The notes under the pieces are model-generated. The model was not told where the DNA came from. It saw nothing but the letters and a program-made list of their open reading frames with translations, and made no database searches. The position numbers and the translations under genes are program-made. This document shows, one piece after another, positions 25,562-38,377 of a stretch of 64,000 bases of DNA (position 1 is the first letter of the stretch; every line of letters starts with the position of its first letter). Source of the stretch: Otis tarda (Eukaryota > Chordata > Aves > Otidiformes > Otididae); contig CM048557.1 of NCBI GenBank assembly GCA_026413225.1, forward strand, positions 20,562,871 through 20,626,870, read 5' to 3'.

Positions 25562-26429
25562 CTTCCATGGCAGTTTTTTTGGCTTTAATATAAAACATTA
25601 TAAATTCATAAAGTCTCACTGTAAAGTGAGACTGAGAAATGGAGCAGACTGTGAAAATGTGATGTACTGTGAGAAAAGCATAATCTCTAGAAACTTTCAG
25701 TGGATAGTTATCTATAAGAGTAAAGGGATGCTAGCTTGTATCTCTTATATAAAATAGCGTCAATAACATTCAAGCAGGTTTTGATACTAGCCGTTAGCCT
25801 CTGCTGAGGTGGTCTCCTTTTTCTAGGAAAGTTTTACATTAAATGCCTTTCTCTTCAAACAAACAGCGTTCATTTCAGGAAACCTGCATGTGGTCTGTGT
25901 TTGTCATTGTTGAAATAATGTATACAAAGTGCCATATGATTCTTCTCTTGAGGGATTCTACTGGAAAATACCTAGCAAGTAATCTCAGAGGAAATCAGTC
26001 TGTTAGTTTATACAACGTATGTTTAGTGGTCGACATGGATTTGTCAAAACCCAATAGTCTGTCAATCTAATTTCAGACTGTGATGGAGTAGAAAGGTGTT
26101 TGGCTACAGGAAAACCAGATGTTACCATGTATATCTCTTATCAGATTCTTCATACTTCCCTTGTTTGCTTATGAGCATGGTTTGTTGATGACACTGGTAC
26201 TCTGTGGATAGGGAATGGGCATTGAGAGTACTGCATGTCAGCAAAGGTGTACATCAACAGAAGAAAAACCTGTCTAGGGGAGAATAAGAGCCACCCAAGG
26301 ACCAGAAAATGTGATATTGCAGTCTGAGGAAAGATAGCTTATCATGAAGTCATCCACCTTCCATTGTCCCACTGCTGTTCTTTAAGTCTTCAAAAAAAGA
26401 CAGCCCTAGGTAGGAGGAAAAAAGATCTG
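25562..26429 (+). other. KCNQ1: KCNQ1 intron 1, no gene
   Basis: Intronic DNA without recognisable features. The open frame at 25843-26070 has no known domain. Confidence 0.5.
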
Positions 26430-26600
26430 TTCTTCACATTCAGATGAATTAGATAAGAAGTAATGATCTTTAAAGCATACTCTCAATCCGTCCTGTTGCG
26501 TGGGAGGGATACTGGAGCAATTAACTGCATTGCCTAGAAAGGCTGTAGAATCTCCTCCCTGGGAGGCTTGTGGCACTTGAGTTCTGCATTTGACATGTGT
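26430..26600 (+). mobile_element. Old, degraded CR1-like 3' region
   Basis: The segment around ATACTGGAGCAATTAACTGC, GCCTAGAAAGGCTGTAGAAT and CTCCTCCCTGGGAGGCTTG follows the order of the old CR1 3' region (single insert followed by 'one pair of inserts, then glycine-rich end'), which normally reads as 'ACTGGAA...TTGCC(TA/CA)GGGA..GTGGAATCTCC'. The upstream TTCACATTCAGATGAATTAG part is a weaker match. The divergence suggests a much older insertion than the other CR1 copies here. Limits are uncertain. Confidence 0.55.
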
Positions 26601-29293
26601 ATAGGGTGGAGGGTTGGTGCTCTTCCTGTCCCCAGCCTTTCTGTTTCTCCCTGTGAAGTACCTTTACTCCTTTTGTGTTGGTTCCATCCAAAATTCACTA
26701 TGAGATTTTGAGAATGGGTTTGTTAAACGTGCCTTCTCTGCTGTTCATGGCATCTCTGCAGATAGTCTTCTGGCATTTGCGCTACCTGAGCAGGTAATGG
26801 GCAGGTTCCTTTGACTCTGGGGGCTTTAGCTGCATGGATGGATGAAGGATACATGCTGTTTAGGTGCTTCCTCTATTGATCCTCCCAATGCGCATACAGC
26901 AAGATGGAGTCAACTTTTAAGACTTTTTAGTACATTGCTGCTGTGGTAATAAAACTGCTCCTTTCCCATCCAGGTTGTTTTGTCTTGCTGTTGAAACTGG
27001 CAAAGATCTTTGGGATGAAATATTACATATCATAGATTGTTAGTGGAATCTTGAATTTACAGACTGATTTAACAGTGAGTGGCTGATGGAAATATAGCAG
27101 GTTGTGGTGAGTGAGTGGCTTTTCTCACATAACTAAGAAAAGTGACGGTTGTGTTAGGGTTTCAAAGGAAATGTCTCCTTTCTGTTTAGTCTCTTGGCAT
27201 CATAATCCTTAGCAGTGACAGCCTTGTTGCTGAAGCAAAGACCTTGCATGCTTTAGTATCTTGTGAAAAGTGGATCTATACTTTGGTCTCAGTATGGGAA
27301 GTTTAGAGAGCATCTTGATTGTTAGAGCTTTCCTCAATCTGGTAGCGTGCATGAAGTCGGGTCTAAGTTGTTTGCTACTGTTTTCTACTTTGTTTTTTTT
27401 CCATCTCAAAGTATTTTCCCAGCTTTTTGAGAATGACCTAGTTTATTATCCTTGATAGCAAATATAATGTGCCTGGATCTTGGGCAGAAATATTAGAAAT
27501 AAGTTAATTTCTTTCATTCTCCGGAGTGCTTCCCTCTCTCCCTCGTGTTTACTCTCATTCCCTTTCTCTAAGAGACTCACAACTGAGCGTGCTGTTTGAA
27601 TAGATTCTCTTGTATCTCAGGGTTTATGGGTTTTGTTGCAAGAACTTTCTAGTTTTGGCATGAAAGGAGGTGTCAATCCATCTAGGACTTAACAAAGCTG
27701 AATGATCTCATCCATAAGTGATGGGTGATAACTATGCCCTTGAAAATCTGTAAGAAGGGCATTCTATGTCTCTCAGCCTTCGAGTCTCATTTTACAAGCA
27801 GGTTATTTTATGAGCAGTACTTTTGTTTCCTAATGGCATGTGACTATATTTATGAGGCTCTTTTAGGCTTTCCATTAGTCCATGAGCTATGTCTAGGGTA
27901 TTAACAGCAGCAACTGTGTCCCTGAAGTTGAGGTGGTTCATGGGATCATCAACAAGATAGCTTACCCAGCATTGAGAGTTGTCTTGTAATAGGTGAGCTG
28001 GTGGCAAAATCACCCTGTCTCCTGCTCAGTCACTAGGGTTAATTGACATGAACTTTGACTTGCTAGTGGCTGGTCCTTCTCCAGCTGAGATGTACTTATG
28101 TGCAGGAGTTGATTTAGCCAGGTGCTGCCTGGTTGTCACAGATATGTGGTAGCGTGCGCTTGTATGATGCTCCATGGCAGATAAACTCAAGCCTTCTCAG
28201 TAATCCCCAAGGTCATTTGTGTGAAGCTGAAAGAGATCAAAGAATATAGTAGTGTCTCTGCATACTGCAGAAATGAAGTATCCTTCTGTTGTCAAAATCT
28301 TCACCAAATTTCAACATATCTGATTATTTTAATGCCTTTTTTTTTTTTTGTGTGTGTGTGTGACCTGTCAAATGCTGACCTGGAGCAGTATCCTTACCTT
28401 TGTCAAGTTCTGTGCTGTTGCACTGATGTTTAGAGCTTCACTGAGCAGTTCCGTGGTTATTATTGTTCTGAAGACTCTGAGTTTTGCCTACAGGTAGGAC
28501 TCAGTAAGTGGAAGTTGCTAGTTGAAAGTGTTTATTAAGAACCATTTCTCACAATGGGTAATAATGTTATCTAGTGTCAGTTGAAGTCTTCTGAGATGCT
28601 GAAATTCCACTATGTCCACTCTCTTTCCTGCTTTCCCAGAAGAATTTGTTTGCGCTGAACTCTTTATTTGGTAGGGAGTTGAAAGGAAAGATAAACCTTT
28701 CATCAGATAGACTTGTGTCCTGAGTAGCAGAAGCACCACATGGGCTCACTTGCCAGATACGGCAAAGCTGCAGTGATACTCAGCTTATGGTGGAGTGCCT
28801 GTATATTTACAGTGGATGAATTGTACATGTAATTTATGTGTTTTTAAGAGCTCTGATTGCTGCTTAACAATCTCTTTTCTTTTCTGTGTAAATTTTGGGG
28901 GGAAAAAAAATCCACAAATACATGTTTAAAGTATTTTTAAGTTTGTTTTTTTTGTTCTAATTAAAAAAAAACCTAAAAAAGTAAAAAATGTTAACTTTGT
29001 ATTTTTGAATTTTAACTTAGTAATTCCTCCTCCCCACACTAAAACTTTATAGATGTTTTTAACTAGTGATTGCCTATGTTGAATTGATAATTTTATCAGT
29101 GAAAACTTAGGGAAGTGAAGGTAAAAATGTCATCCACATACTTAATAATAGAAAAAGAAGTTTGTTGCCACAGCTGAATCAAGAAATAACAAAATTTTGT
29201 TCTGGTTCTTTGGTAGGTAAATCTCTGATGTGCAATAAACTACATGATGTTCAGATTGTGTGTTTATATGTGCACCTAACTCTGAGTGTTTCC
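26601..29293 (+). other. KCNQ1: KCNQ1 intron 1, no gene
   Basis: Non-repetitive intronic DNA. A T13 run followed by (GT)n lies at 28337-28362. Open frames (27209-27409, 27792-28013 and 28518-28739, all minus) lack domains and splice context. Confidence 0.5.
28337..28362. repeat. T13 plus (GT)n microsatellite
   Basis: Thirteen T followed by about six GT units. Likely polymorphic in length. Confidence 0.9.
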
Positions 29294-29395
29294 AAGCACT
29301 TTGCAAAATACTGTTGTGATGTAGATTGAGGCCATCGTCCCATCTTTTTCTACAAATGGGAACTCAAGGCGTAAGACTGAACTCTGGTGGTAGTT
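29294..29395 (-). repeat. MIR-like ancient SINE fragment
   Basis: The + strand reads AAGCACTTTGCAAAATACTG, then GTGATGTAGATTGAGGCCAT, then CTACAAATGGGAACTCAAGG. This is the order of the reverse-complemented MIR 3' half (a 'GCGCTTTACA' block, then a short gap, then 'TTTACAGATGGGGAAACTGAGGC'). It is strongly diverged, so moderate confidence. Confidence 0.55.
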
Positions 29396-32300
29396 CTCCT
29401 GATCCTAAATGATTTAGTCATGCCTCCTGTTTGTTTTTGTCAATTATATCTTCTCTCTTAAAAGGGATATTTTTTTTATGAGCTTCTCATGTTTCAGTTG
29501 CTCCCTGTTTAGAAGAAAATAAAAAAATCAACACAGCCTCACTTAATAATTATTTTCTTAACGATACAAAACCCAGTAACAGGGAGCTTGATCCAGTCCA
29601 TCAGCTGCTGTTACCTGTGAGGTGTGCTGGTGGCACTGGACTTCAGGACAAACGCAGTTTCAGAAGGAAGGAAGAAAAGCAGTCTTGTGAAGTTAGGAAA
29701 ATAACACCCATGTGTATCTTTGGCTTCCTCCACCCTCCGTAAGAAGTGCAAGCTGATGATGCTTCTGTCTGCTTGCTAAAATGAAGTGCTCTCTGTATGC
29801 ATTGGAACTGCAGTGTTTCTCTCTCTCTTGAATACCACATCTGTTTGTTAAGCAGACTTCGTTGTCATTCTCCTTCTTACATGGTGCCTCTTCTTGCCTG
29901 CTCCCCACTTCTCCCACCCCTCCCAAATGCTCGAGCCCTGTGGTGTGTAGAAGAGACTGTGTTCTGCTGAATTTTAGCCAGCAGTGGCTGTGGAATACCA
30001 CAGCCATGGGAAAATTGTGTGAGGTTAGGACAGGAATGGAAGGCAGGAATTAAATCCCATTGGAGTAAAGTGCTCCACAGGCAGCGAATGATTAACCAGA
30101 GTAAAATTTGGCTACACTACTGAGGTTAGCACCTACCTTGTAAAATAAAGCCAGTATTAGAGGGCATGCCTTTTAAAAGGGATTTTGTAATTGAGCTCTG
30201 CTTTGCTTTGAATAAGTGGTTTTCCTTTCTAGTTAGGAGAGGCCATGGTGGTTCAAGTAGTTTCTTCACTTTTCCCTATTCTATCTTGTGATAAACGTAA
30301 GGAAGAATGAAGTGTTTCACAGGATACTGGTAGGGAAAGTGTTGCTGTTGCAAAGCAAGGAAGATAAATAGCCATGTGATAGCCAGATAATGTACACTTT
30401 CATGCCCGAACTGTAAATGACTTCTTTATATTAATGACCTGAAATAAGTTTGAATATATGGCATGAAATGGAGCCTAGACACTAAGGAGTAAGGAATGCC
30501 TGTAAATGTACTTCTTCCTCACACCTCCTCTGAATCAACTTTACTGGCTGCTTTGTATCGCTTTGTTTAGAGAAGAGGAGAGGAAGAGACAAGCTCTGTC
30601 AGCACCCCAAGGACCTGAGCGAAACGATGAGATTTACTGGCTGTAGCTGTCTCTCCACTTCATATCTCTAAGAAGCTTGATACTAGTCCTGGTGGTTTTA
30701 AAAGATGTATGTCCACTGCTCTCCCAGACCCAAATGTGGATTATAATTGAGCGGTGACTGCTAGATCAGGCTGGACAAAGCTGTGTTCAGCATGAAGGTA
30801 GAGAGGACGTAATATGCAAACCCTGAGCTTGTGCCAGCTGGCAGGGCGTCAGTTGGTTCTGGCCCAAAAGCTGGATAGCTGCAATGGTGTAGGGTTGTGC
30901 CTGTGCTAGCAAAGCCTCGAGAGGCAGGGCTTAGTAGCACAGGTAGGCACTAACAATTCTAGCTGGTGTTGGGGCTGAAGGTGCCACGGAGCCTGACAGA
31001 GAGAGGTAGCGACTACACCTAGTTGGGTAGACATCGCCGCTATGCACTGTAGCATGATCTTCTAGGGCAGGGATCTGCACGCCTCGCATGTCTTTGCGGC
31101 ATCTAGTACTGTGGGAGTATTCATGGCTCTAAGGTAAAGGGACAATGCCAATAGGTAGCTGGTGTGTTCTGGATTTACCCTGCCCTGATACTGCTCTAGT
31201 ACCTTAGAGCACCTTGCTTTCGGTGCTCCAGGATGTGTTAACGCAGTGGCATCAGGGACTGACCGACAACTCTATTATACATCAGGTTTAAGTGTTCTTC
31301 CTCCCTGACCCACAAGTTAAAGGGATGTTGTAGGCTGTTTGTTCCAGCTGTAGTGAATCACGCAGCCTGACTGCTCTCTCCCCTGGCATCCAAGTCTAAA
31401 GCTGTTATCAGCGCTGCTGTGGCTCTGTGAAATCACAGTGGTGGTTGATTTAGGGGGAAATTGGCACCTCTGACAAGTGCTGGAATGTCCCAGTCTGTCC
31501 TTGGGGTGCTGTTGGCATCTTTCACAGCAATAAACCCCCAGTGAACGGTCTTGTTCATGGGCAAACACCAGCCAAGCGCACAAAAGCGCTTATCTCCTGT
31601 TAGACTGTGCATTCATAAAAAGCAAAGTCATAAAAACCTTCAGTGGCTGGCAATTCCAGAGCTGACTGTTAGACTTGAAAAGAAGTCCTGAAGAACACAG
31701 GCTTCTTATCAATTTTAATAGCTGGGCAGTGGAGAGTTGCTGTTTGTTTAACGTCATCTGGTATTAGCAACTCCGTCTTACACTGTATGTTAGAGAGATG
31801 TTTCTGGCAAGCAATATTCTGCTGAATGTAAAATTAAATTCAACTGAAAGTTTTCAGGAAGAACTCAGGTTGAAATGCAAAATGGAGTCTTAAGAAAAGA
31901 TTGACTGGAGGTGTGTAGTGCAATGTTAAGATGTGGAATTGTAGACACTTGAGTTTTTTAACTTCTTTCCTAGCTAAATATATTTAACTAGGAAAGAACA
32001 GATGTTGTTATATTATAATTACTTCGCACTGCTGCTGAAACTACGTTCTATATTACCTAATCTTGCATTTTTAAACATTACATTAATGCTCATGTATTTA
32101 TGTAAAAACAGAAACTTCAAAGTTAACGTTCACTGAATGGTTCTGTATTCATGCCACACACTTAAAACCAAAATTCATGCCACCTGTAGGGAACTGGACT
32201 GGAAATAAAGTCACTTTGAACCATTGCATCAACATTCGTAGATGGTTTTGCCCATGAAAGATGTCTTTACCTTTTTTTTTTTTTAAGTCAGCTGGCTGGA

Positions 32301-32940
32301 TTTGAGCAGAGATCAAATTCCACATGGGTATACAACTGGATCAGTAGAAACTGGTAGATGTGCAGGTTTTTGAAATAGCAAGAAAGCATTTTAAATGCAA
32401 TTAAAAGTGCATCTGGGCTACTTTTGAATAAAACAGTAATAAGAAAACCCCTTGAATTTTAGTTTGAAAATTACTCTGGAACTGCAACTTTCAAACAAGA
32501 AACTAATATGAAAAAAATGTGTACTTTATGGCAGCTGCCAAGGAGCAGATTGTCAGCAGTTGGTTAATCAGGAGTAGCTGCAATGGAAGCCACTTCTCTG
32601 ATCGCAGCTCTACCCCTTAAATAGCAGCTGTGTTCCAGAGTAATCAGTGTGGTATGTATGTGGGATTTTCACACATGGTTAGCAAAGATATGTTGCAACG
32701 TCCCTCACTGACTTGAAATGGGACCTGCATTTACTCACTCTCCGTAGCAGCTTTGAAAGTCCTTAAATGAGATTTGGCCACAAATAACCAATTCTAGGAG
32801 TGTGAGTGTGGCTGTTCACATTTAATGCGTCATCCTTTTTGTTCAGATGATCAAGGAAGCTGGTTATTTTTATGGGCAATTTGTTTGCAACTGTCTATTG
32901 CCGAAAGATGTGTAGACAAATTGGGGAAGGGGAAGAAAAT
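29396..32940 (+). other. KCNQ1: KCNQ1 intron 1, no gene
   Basis: Intronic DNA. A somewhat GC-richer block at about 30600-31600 does not match any repeat family I know; its open frame 31317-31583 (minus) has several cysteines but no recognisable fold. A T12 run lies near 32273-32284. Confidence 0.5.
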
Positions 32941-33122
32941 AATCATAGAATCATAGAATGGTTTGGGTTGGAAGACACCTTTAAAGGCCATCTAGTCCAA
33001 CCCCCATGCAAGGAGCAGGGACATCTCCAACCAGATCAGGTTGCTCAGAGCCCCATCCAACCTGGCCTTGAATGTTTCCAGGGATGGGGCATCCACCACC
33101 CTCTGGGCAACCTGTTCCAGTA
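32941..33122 (-). mobile_element. CR1 LINE 3'-end fragment
   Basis: It opens with AATCATAGAATCATAGAATG, two tail units of the reverse-complemented CR1 terminus, followed by GTTTGGGTTGGAAGACACCT, TCTAGTCCAACCCCCATGCA, CAACCTGGCCTTGAATGTTT and CACCCTCTGGGCAACCTGTT. The copy stops abruptly near 33122, so it is a short 5'-truncated insertion on the minus strand. An LTR lies only about 50 bases further on. Confidence 0.96.
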
Positions 33123-33173
33123 TTCTAATGTGTAGAACAGTCCTGTTGGCACATAAAAGAGGTGATAACAAGG

Positions 33174-33769
33174 TGTTGTGGTTTGATCCCAGCCCGCAAC
33201 TAAGTACCATGCATCTGCTCCTCGCTCACTCTACCCCTTCCCAAGCGTGATGGGTGAGAGAATCAGAAAGAAAGCAAAACTCATGGGTTGAGATAAAGAC
33301 AGTTTACTAGGACAGCAAAGGAAGAAATAATAATAATAATAAATATAGAAATAATGATGATAATAAAAAATATAATGATAATAGGATATACACAACAAAC
33401 GATGCAGAATTTCTCACTTCCTAACAACTGATACAGCCTGTCCTGAGCAGCAATCATGAAGCGGTACCAAGAGCGATCTCAGAATGATCCTGAGCAGAGA
33501 GAGAGCGAGCGTTTCACACTTACGTGCTCAGCACAACGTCTATGGTATGGGATACTTCCTTTAGCCAATTTGGGTCAACTATACTGGCTGTACCCCTCCC
33601 AGCTTCTTGCACCTGTGCGTTAGCAAAACCTGGGAAGCTGGAAAAAGTCCTTAATCTCTTAGCAACAACTAATAACACCAGTGTATTATCAACATTCTTC
33701 ACATACCAAATCCAAAACACAGCAGCTACTGGGAAGAGAATTAGCTCCATCCCAGCTGAAACCAGGACA
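33174..33769 (-). mobile_element. Solo ERV-L-like LTR (copy D), antisense to KCNQ1
   Basis: The 596-bp element reads on the minus strand from TGTCCTGGTTTCAGCTGGGA (complement of 33769) to GGATCAAACCACAACA (complement of 33174). It is flanked by CAAGG at 33169-33173 and CAAGG at 33770-33774, a perfect 5-bp target duplication. The interior holds a (TAA)n-like microsatellite (33324-33384), an AGTAAA where related LTRs have ATTAAA, then the conserved TCTTTATCTCAACCCATGAG and a GAGTGAGCGAG-type U5 end. There are no internal retroviral genes, so it is a solo LTR. The open frames at 33520-33843 lie wholly or largely in it and are not genes. Confidence 0.95.
33324..33384. repeat. (TAA)n/(TGA)n microsatellite inside LTR D
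   Basis: An impure AAT-type trinucleotide array of about 60 bases inside the LTR. Other members of this LTR group carry a TTA-rich stretch at the same place, so it is probably inherited with the element and then changed in length. Confidence 0.85.
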
Positions 33770-36700
33770 CAAGGGCATCTGTATTTTGGTGCCACACGTT
33801 TGTGTAGAGAATAGATGCCATTACCTGTCCTACAAATGTGCATGCCTGCTAATGTGCTGTTTCAGTGTCTGGTATTTGAAGTGGCATACAAACATAATTT
33901 ATCTATTTCCTTTCTTTGTATGTATATTTGTCTTCATTTGAAATTTTTTTTTTCCTTCAACATTTTTGTTTCTCCTTTTGTGTGTGTGTGTGTGTATGTG
34001 TCTCACCTTCTTTGGACTCTTGTGAGAGCAGTTGTGTATTAGATTAGAAAAAGCAGCAGTGAGAAGCTAGAGCAGTTGTTTACTTACTGTGCTAAACTCT
34101 GTCCACTCTTAAAGTGGAAGGAAACTGCTTTTCCTTGTGACTGCCAGTTGCCAGGATTTTAGTGTTCTGTGGTTTTTTGGTTGGTGGGTTTTTGTGTTTT
34201 GGTTTTTTTTTTTCTCTCCTGCATGAGGAATTTCATAGTTGAAACTGCCTTGGCTTATGAAATGCCAAAGTATTGAGATCTCCTTAGTTAGCTTATGGAG
34301 AGGAGCATTCCTCCTGGAATAATACATAGCCAAGCTATTGCTGGCTGGCTACCTGTGTGTGTTTAAACAGAAGCAGAAGGTGGAATCTGTCAGTTTTCAG
34401 GTGGTCACCAGTTCCAGTCTGTTAGTGCAGAGAGCCCTGGCAGCATTACTATGCTGCTGCCTTTGCTTAAACGGATAGGAGGTGTGTATTTTTTCACTTC
34501 TCGTCTTGATTTTTCTTTTCCTGTTTCCTTGTATTTGTTAGCTTTTCTTTTTCCGACATGAAATAGCAAATGTTTACCTTTTGAGCAAAATCTTTCTAAG
34601 CTTTCACATTTCTAGCCAGGGAATGGATTTGCATTTCTATTTGGAGCAAGCAGTTCCTGTTACTCCTGAAACAGGAGTGGCTTTTTTATAAAGATGCCGG
34701 ATCTCTGCTATGTAATTACAATAAAATAACCAGTACGGCAATTCTGCAGTGTCAAGGGCTTGACAACCAAATACTTTCTGAACTGCTCGTAAGCTTGTAA
34801 GTCTCCGAAGAGCAGACTTTAATACTTAATACACGCACTGTTTCTAGATTGGAAAAAATCTCTCTGTAACCCAATATGTAATACAAATGCATCTACTTAC
34901 ACAGTCTTGTCAGCCAGGAGGCTTGCTGGGAGTTCAAGGAATAGGAGCTGTGCAGAAGGTATGGTACACGTAGTTGTGAATATCTGAGTCTCTGTTCTGA
35001 AGATTAATTGGCTGAATATAGGCACATTTTGAATGGCACCAAGACTTTACCTTCTCAGGCTTGTGATGTTATTAGATGTTCTGTAATCTCTTTTGAGCAT
35101 AGCTGATCTTTTAAACAACTTTACTCTCAGGTTACCATCCTTTTTTTTTTTTTTTTTTCACGGTAGGGGCTGCTAGGTGCTAGGACAATGCAAATAATAA
35201 ATAATAGGGATCATACTGGAGTCTCCTGATGGAGTGTAGCATGGGACAGCCTCCACAAAAACTGCTCCTTTTTTTGCTAGCCTCAAGCTTATCTTCTCTA
35301 AGGCTGGGACACATCCTGTTCAAAACAGTGCACTGGATGGAATCAAAGGTGCTGTAAGCAACCAGAAGACATTAGTAGCAGGTGTTTATGAAAGGGAGCT
35401 TGCCTGGAGCCAGCCCAGTGAGCTGATGCCTGTGTCCTGGGTAATGTGGAGTCCTGCAGCCCAGCCAGCGGGATGGGGGTTCCAAGCTGCTGAATAACTC
35501 AGTTTCTGCGTTCTGCCAGGGAGTTACGCATGGCAATCTGTTTTGCTTTCAGTGATTTTTATTTGTAAATTTTTTTTTTGTCCTTTAGTGGTAACTTGTA
35601 TTTCAATTTTAGTTCTCCTCTGCAGGTGTAAGTCTTGCTGATTTCAGTGTGACACAATATTTGAAATGTTGAGTACTTAAAAAAAAAAAAAAGTAATCAA
35701 AAGCCACTGTGTAAGTGTTCATTCAGAGAGTGCTCAAACATACTTTATCCTCTGATAAGATGCACTCTCATTTATTTTCAGTCTTCTTGACTTGTGGATC
35801 TTCCGCGTGGGCCTGCCAAAGGCACGTTGGCTCTATGATTGTGTGATACCTATCTTAGGAAAAACAAGAGGAGCTAGAAAGATGAGGAGAAATGCGGAAT
35901 GAAGGAGGGGCAGAGGTTTGTGTAATACCAGTTAAAGCAGTGAAGTCAAACAGATAAATTTTTGGTGTGGTGGCAAAGTTAACCCAACCGGAAGCTTACT
36001 AAGTCTAGATATCCTTGTTTAAAGAGTACTTCAAGCTCTTTCAAACATTGCTGGACAAATAATGGCAGTAACACACTGGGGGGATGCTTGTTTAGCCCTA
36101 TTCCTTTGCCATCCAGTTATGTGTTTCCACAGCACAGAAAGCCAGTTCTAGTGTGTCGCTAGAGGCTGAGGCAGGGGTATAACAGCTTGGAAACACCACC
36201 TCCTTGGTGTTTGCTGAATGGAGCTACTACATCTGAAGACTACTGTCTGCATTCTTTTATAATCCTCTAGCTCTTGAGCCACTTAAAAGCTGTGATTTCA
36301 GGTGTGTGATGAAGACTTTTATGAATCCACTATTATGTGGTTTTCAGGCAGCTAGGGGAACAATCTCTTTGGTAAGTTTAAAGCTTCAGTAAATAAGAGA
36401 CCTCAAAAATCAAACTAACCGCTCCTCCAAGAAAAATATTCCTCCAAGGTTAAACTTAAAGAAGCCCGGAACCCAACATTAATTTTTGCTTATATGTTCT
36501 CTCAGATCTCTTTAAAACATCTGTGTCCATATAGTACAGTGACTGTTTATTTACATGGTGGCGATTGGGTATTGTGTAGGTACTGCTGTAATACTGCTGT
36601 AGGCATCTGTATTGTCCACTTAGAAGCCAGCATGGATAAGCATATGGCTAACTTCTTGCTGGCTGACGTAGAGTTTCCTTAACTCAACTTGAATTTATTG

Positions 36701-36904
36701 GTCTAAATTTCTGTGCTACCTGACAAATAGATTTGCATATGCATGCAAATTTCAACTCATTGTAGTGAAACTCTTAATAAGATTTATCATCTTTTTCCCT
36801 TCTCGCATTTGAAAGCATCCTAAGCTAAAATATACTTTGCTGTCTGCATCACCACACTTTAAAATCCGAAGGCATCTTTATTGCAAATTCTTAAAAATGA
36901 CATG
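33770..36904 (+). other. KCNQ1: KCNQ1 intron 1, no gene
   Basis: Intronic DNA with a (TG)n tract at about 33980-33995 and a T18 run at 35141-35158. No exon or transposon was recognised. Short open frames at 34109-34333 (minus) and 36494-36682 (+) have no support. Confidence 0.5.
35141..35158. repeat. T18 homopolymer
   Basis: Uninterrupted run of 18 T. Confidence 0.95.
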
Positions 36905-37368
36905 GACCAGTTGGAGAGAGTCCAGAGGAGGGCCACAAAGATTATAAGAGCACCTCTCCTATGAGGACAGGCTGAGAGAGTTGGGGCTGTTCAGCCTGGA
37001 GAAGAGGAGGCTCCAGGGAGACTTTACTGAGGTCTTCCAGTACCTCAAGGGGGCTTAGAAGAAAGGTGGGGAGAAACTCTTTATCAGGGCCTGTTGTGAT
37101 AGGATGAGGGTTAATGATTTTAAAATAGAGGGAGGTAGATTCAGACTGGATATAAGGAAGAAATTTTTTACAAAAGAGGGTGGTGGAACACTGGAACAGG
37201 TTGCCCAGAGAGGTGGTTGATGCCCCATCCCTGGAAACATTCAAGGCCAGGTTGGACAGGGCTCTGAGCAACCTGGTCTGGTTGAAGATGTCCCTGCTCC
37301 TTGCAGGGGGGTTGGACTAGATGACCTCTAAAATGTCCCTTCCAACCCTAATGATTCTATGATTCTAT
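36905..37368 (+). mobile_element. CR1 LINE, 3' end of ORF2 plus complete 3' UTR
   Basis: This 464-base + strand copy starts GACCAGTTGGAGAGAGTCCA and GAGGAGGGCCACAAAG, then CTCTCCTATGAGGACAGGCT and GTTCAGCCTGGAGAAGAGGA. It continues through GATATAAGGAAGAAATTTTT and GAACAGGTTGCCCAGAGAGG to the exact 3' end ATGATTCTATGATTCTAT. It is the longest intact-looking CR1 end in the window and is relatively young by its low divergence from the usual CR1 sequence. It ends only 55 bases before LTR B. It is in the sense orientation of KCNQ1 and 5'-truncated. Confidence 0.97.
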
Positions 37369-37596
37369 CTTGAGCTATTTGAATGAGAGCTGTAGTTCTC
37401 ACTGGTGGATTATTACAGGCTAATGTCGTGGTTTTGTTAGTGAGGGGGGGCCTAAGGTGGTAGCTTCTGCAGGAAACTGCTAGAAGTCGCTCCCCTTTGT
37501 TCAGTGGACTTGGCCAGGCCTAGGGCGGACCTGCTGCTGGCCAAGGTCGAGCCGATTGGTAGCAGAATGTCCCGTGATAACGCCTCTGCGATAACG

Positions 37597-37603
37597 TATT
37601 TAA
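37597..37603 (+). promoter_or_regulatory. TATA-like box of LTR B
   Basis: TATTTAA at about 174 bases into the LTR, followed by a purine-rich AAGAAGGGG. This is the usual place for the U3 promoter box. The same box sits in copy C at 52466-52472 on the minus strand. Activity is unknown. Confidence 0.6.
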
Positions 37604-38377
37604 GAAGGGGAAAACAGAAAAAAAGAGAAGAGAAGATGTAAAGAAGCTGAGCGGGGGCAGAGGCGCAGAGGGGGAGGCGCAGGCCTCATGGGCCTTGCAG
37701 GCCTCACCCTCTGGCCTCTCGCCAGGCAGCCGACTGGGCCCGACTTGGTCCGGCCCGGCTGCAAGAAGTGGAAAGGAGATGAGAAGTGAATAAGATGTAA
37801 AAAAGATCCTGAGAGACATCTACCACCCTGTTGTGAGTGAGGAACGGCTGCAGACGCCAAGGTCAGTTCAGAAAGGAGGGGAGGAGTAATGCGGCTCCTG
37901 GCCAAGATTCCCCTGCAGCCTGTGGTGACGACCATGGTGGAGCAGGTTGTCCCCCTGCAGCCCATGGAGGTCCACGGAGGAGCAGAGATCCACTTGGAGC
38001 CCGTGAAGGACCCCGTACCGGGGGAGGTGGATGCCTGAAGGTGGCTGTGGCCCGTGGAGGGCCCGCTGGGACAGCCGTTCTGGAGACTGTACTCCGTGGA
38101 AGAGATGACCCACGCCGGAGCAGTTTCGTGAAGGACTGTGGCGTAGGGGTGGGACCCCACAACGGAGCAGGGGAGGAATGCGAGGAGTTCTTCCCCCGAC
38201 CATGAAGCAGAAGCAGCGGCGTGAAACAACGTATGATGAACTGACTGCAACCCCCATTCCCTCTTCCCCCTGTGCCGCTCGGGGGGGAAGGTAGTAGAGA
38301 TAATGTTAAGCTTGGGAAGAGGGAGGGGTGGATGGAGGTTATCTTGTTCTCTGTCTCATTATCCTGCTGTTTGTAGT

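Noticed and set aside
37600..38257. Minus-strand open frame of 216 codons and overlapping frames
   Set aside because: They lie inside LTR B and recur in copy C; LTRs of this type have no coding role, and the frames differ between copies.
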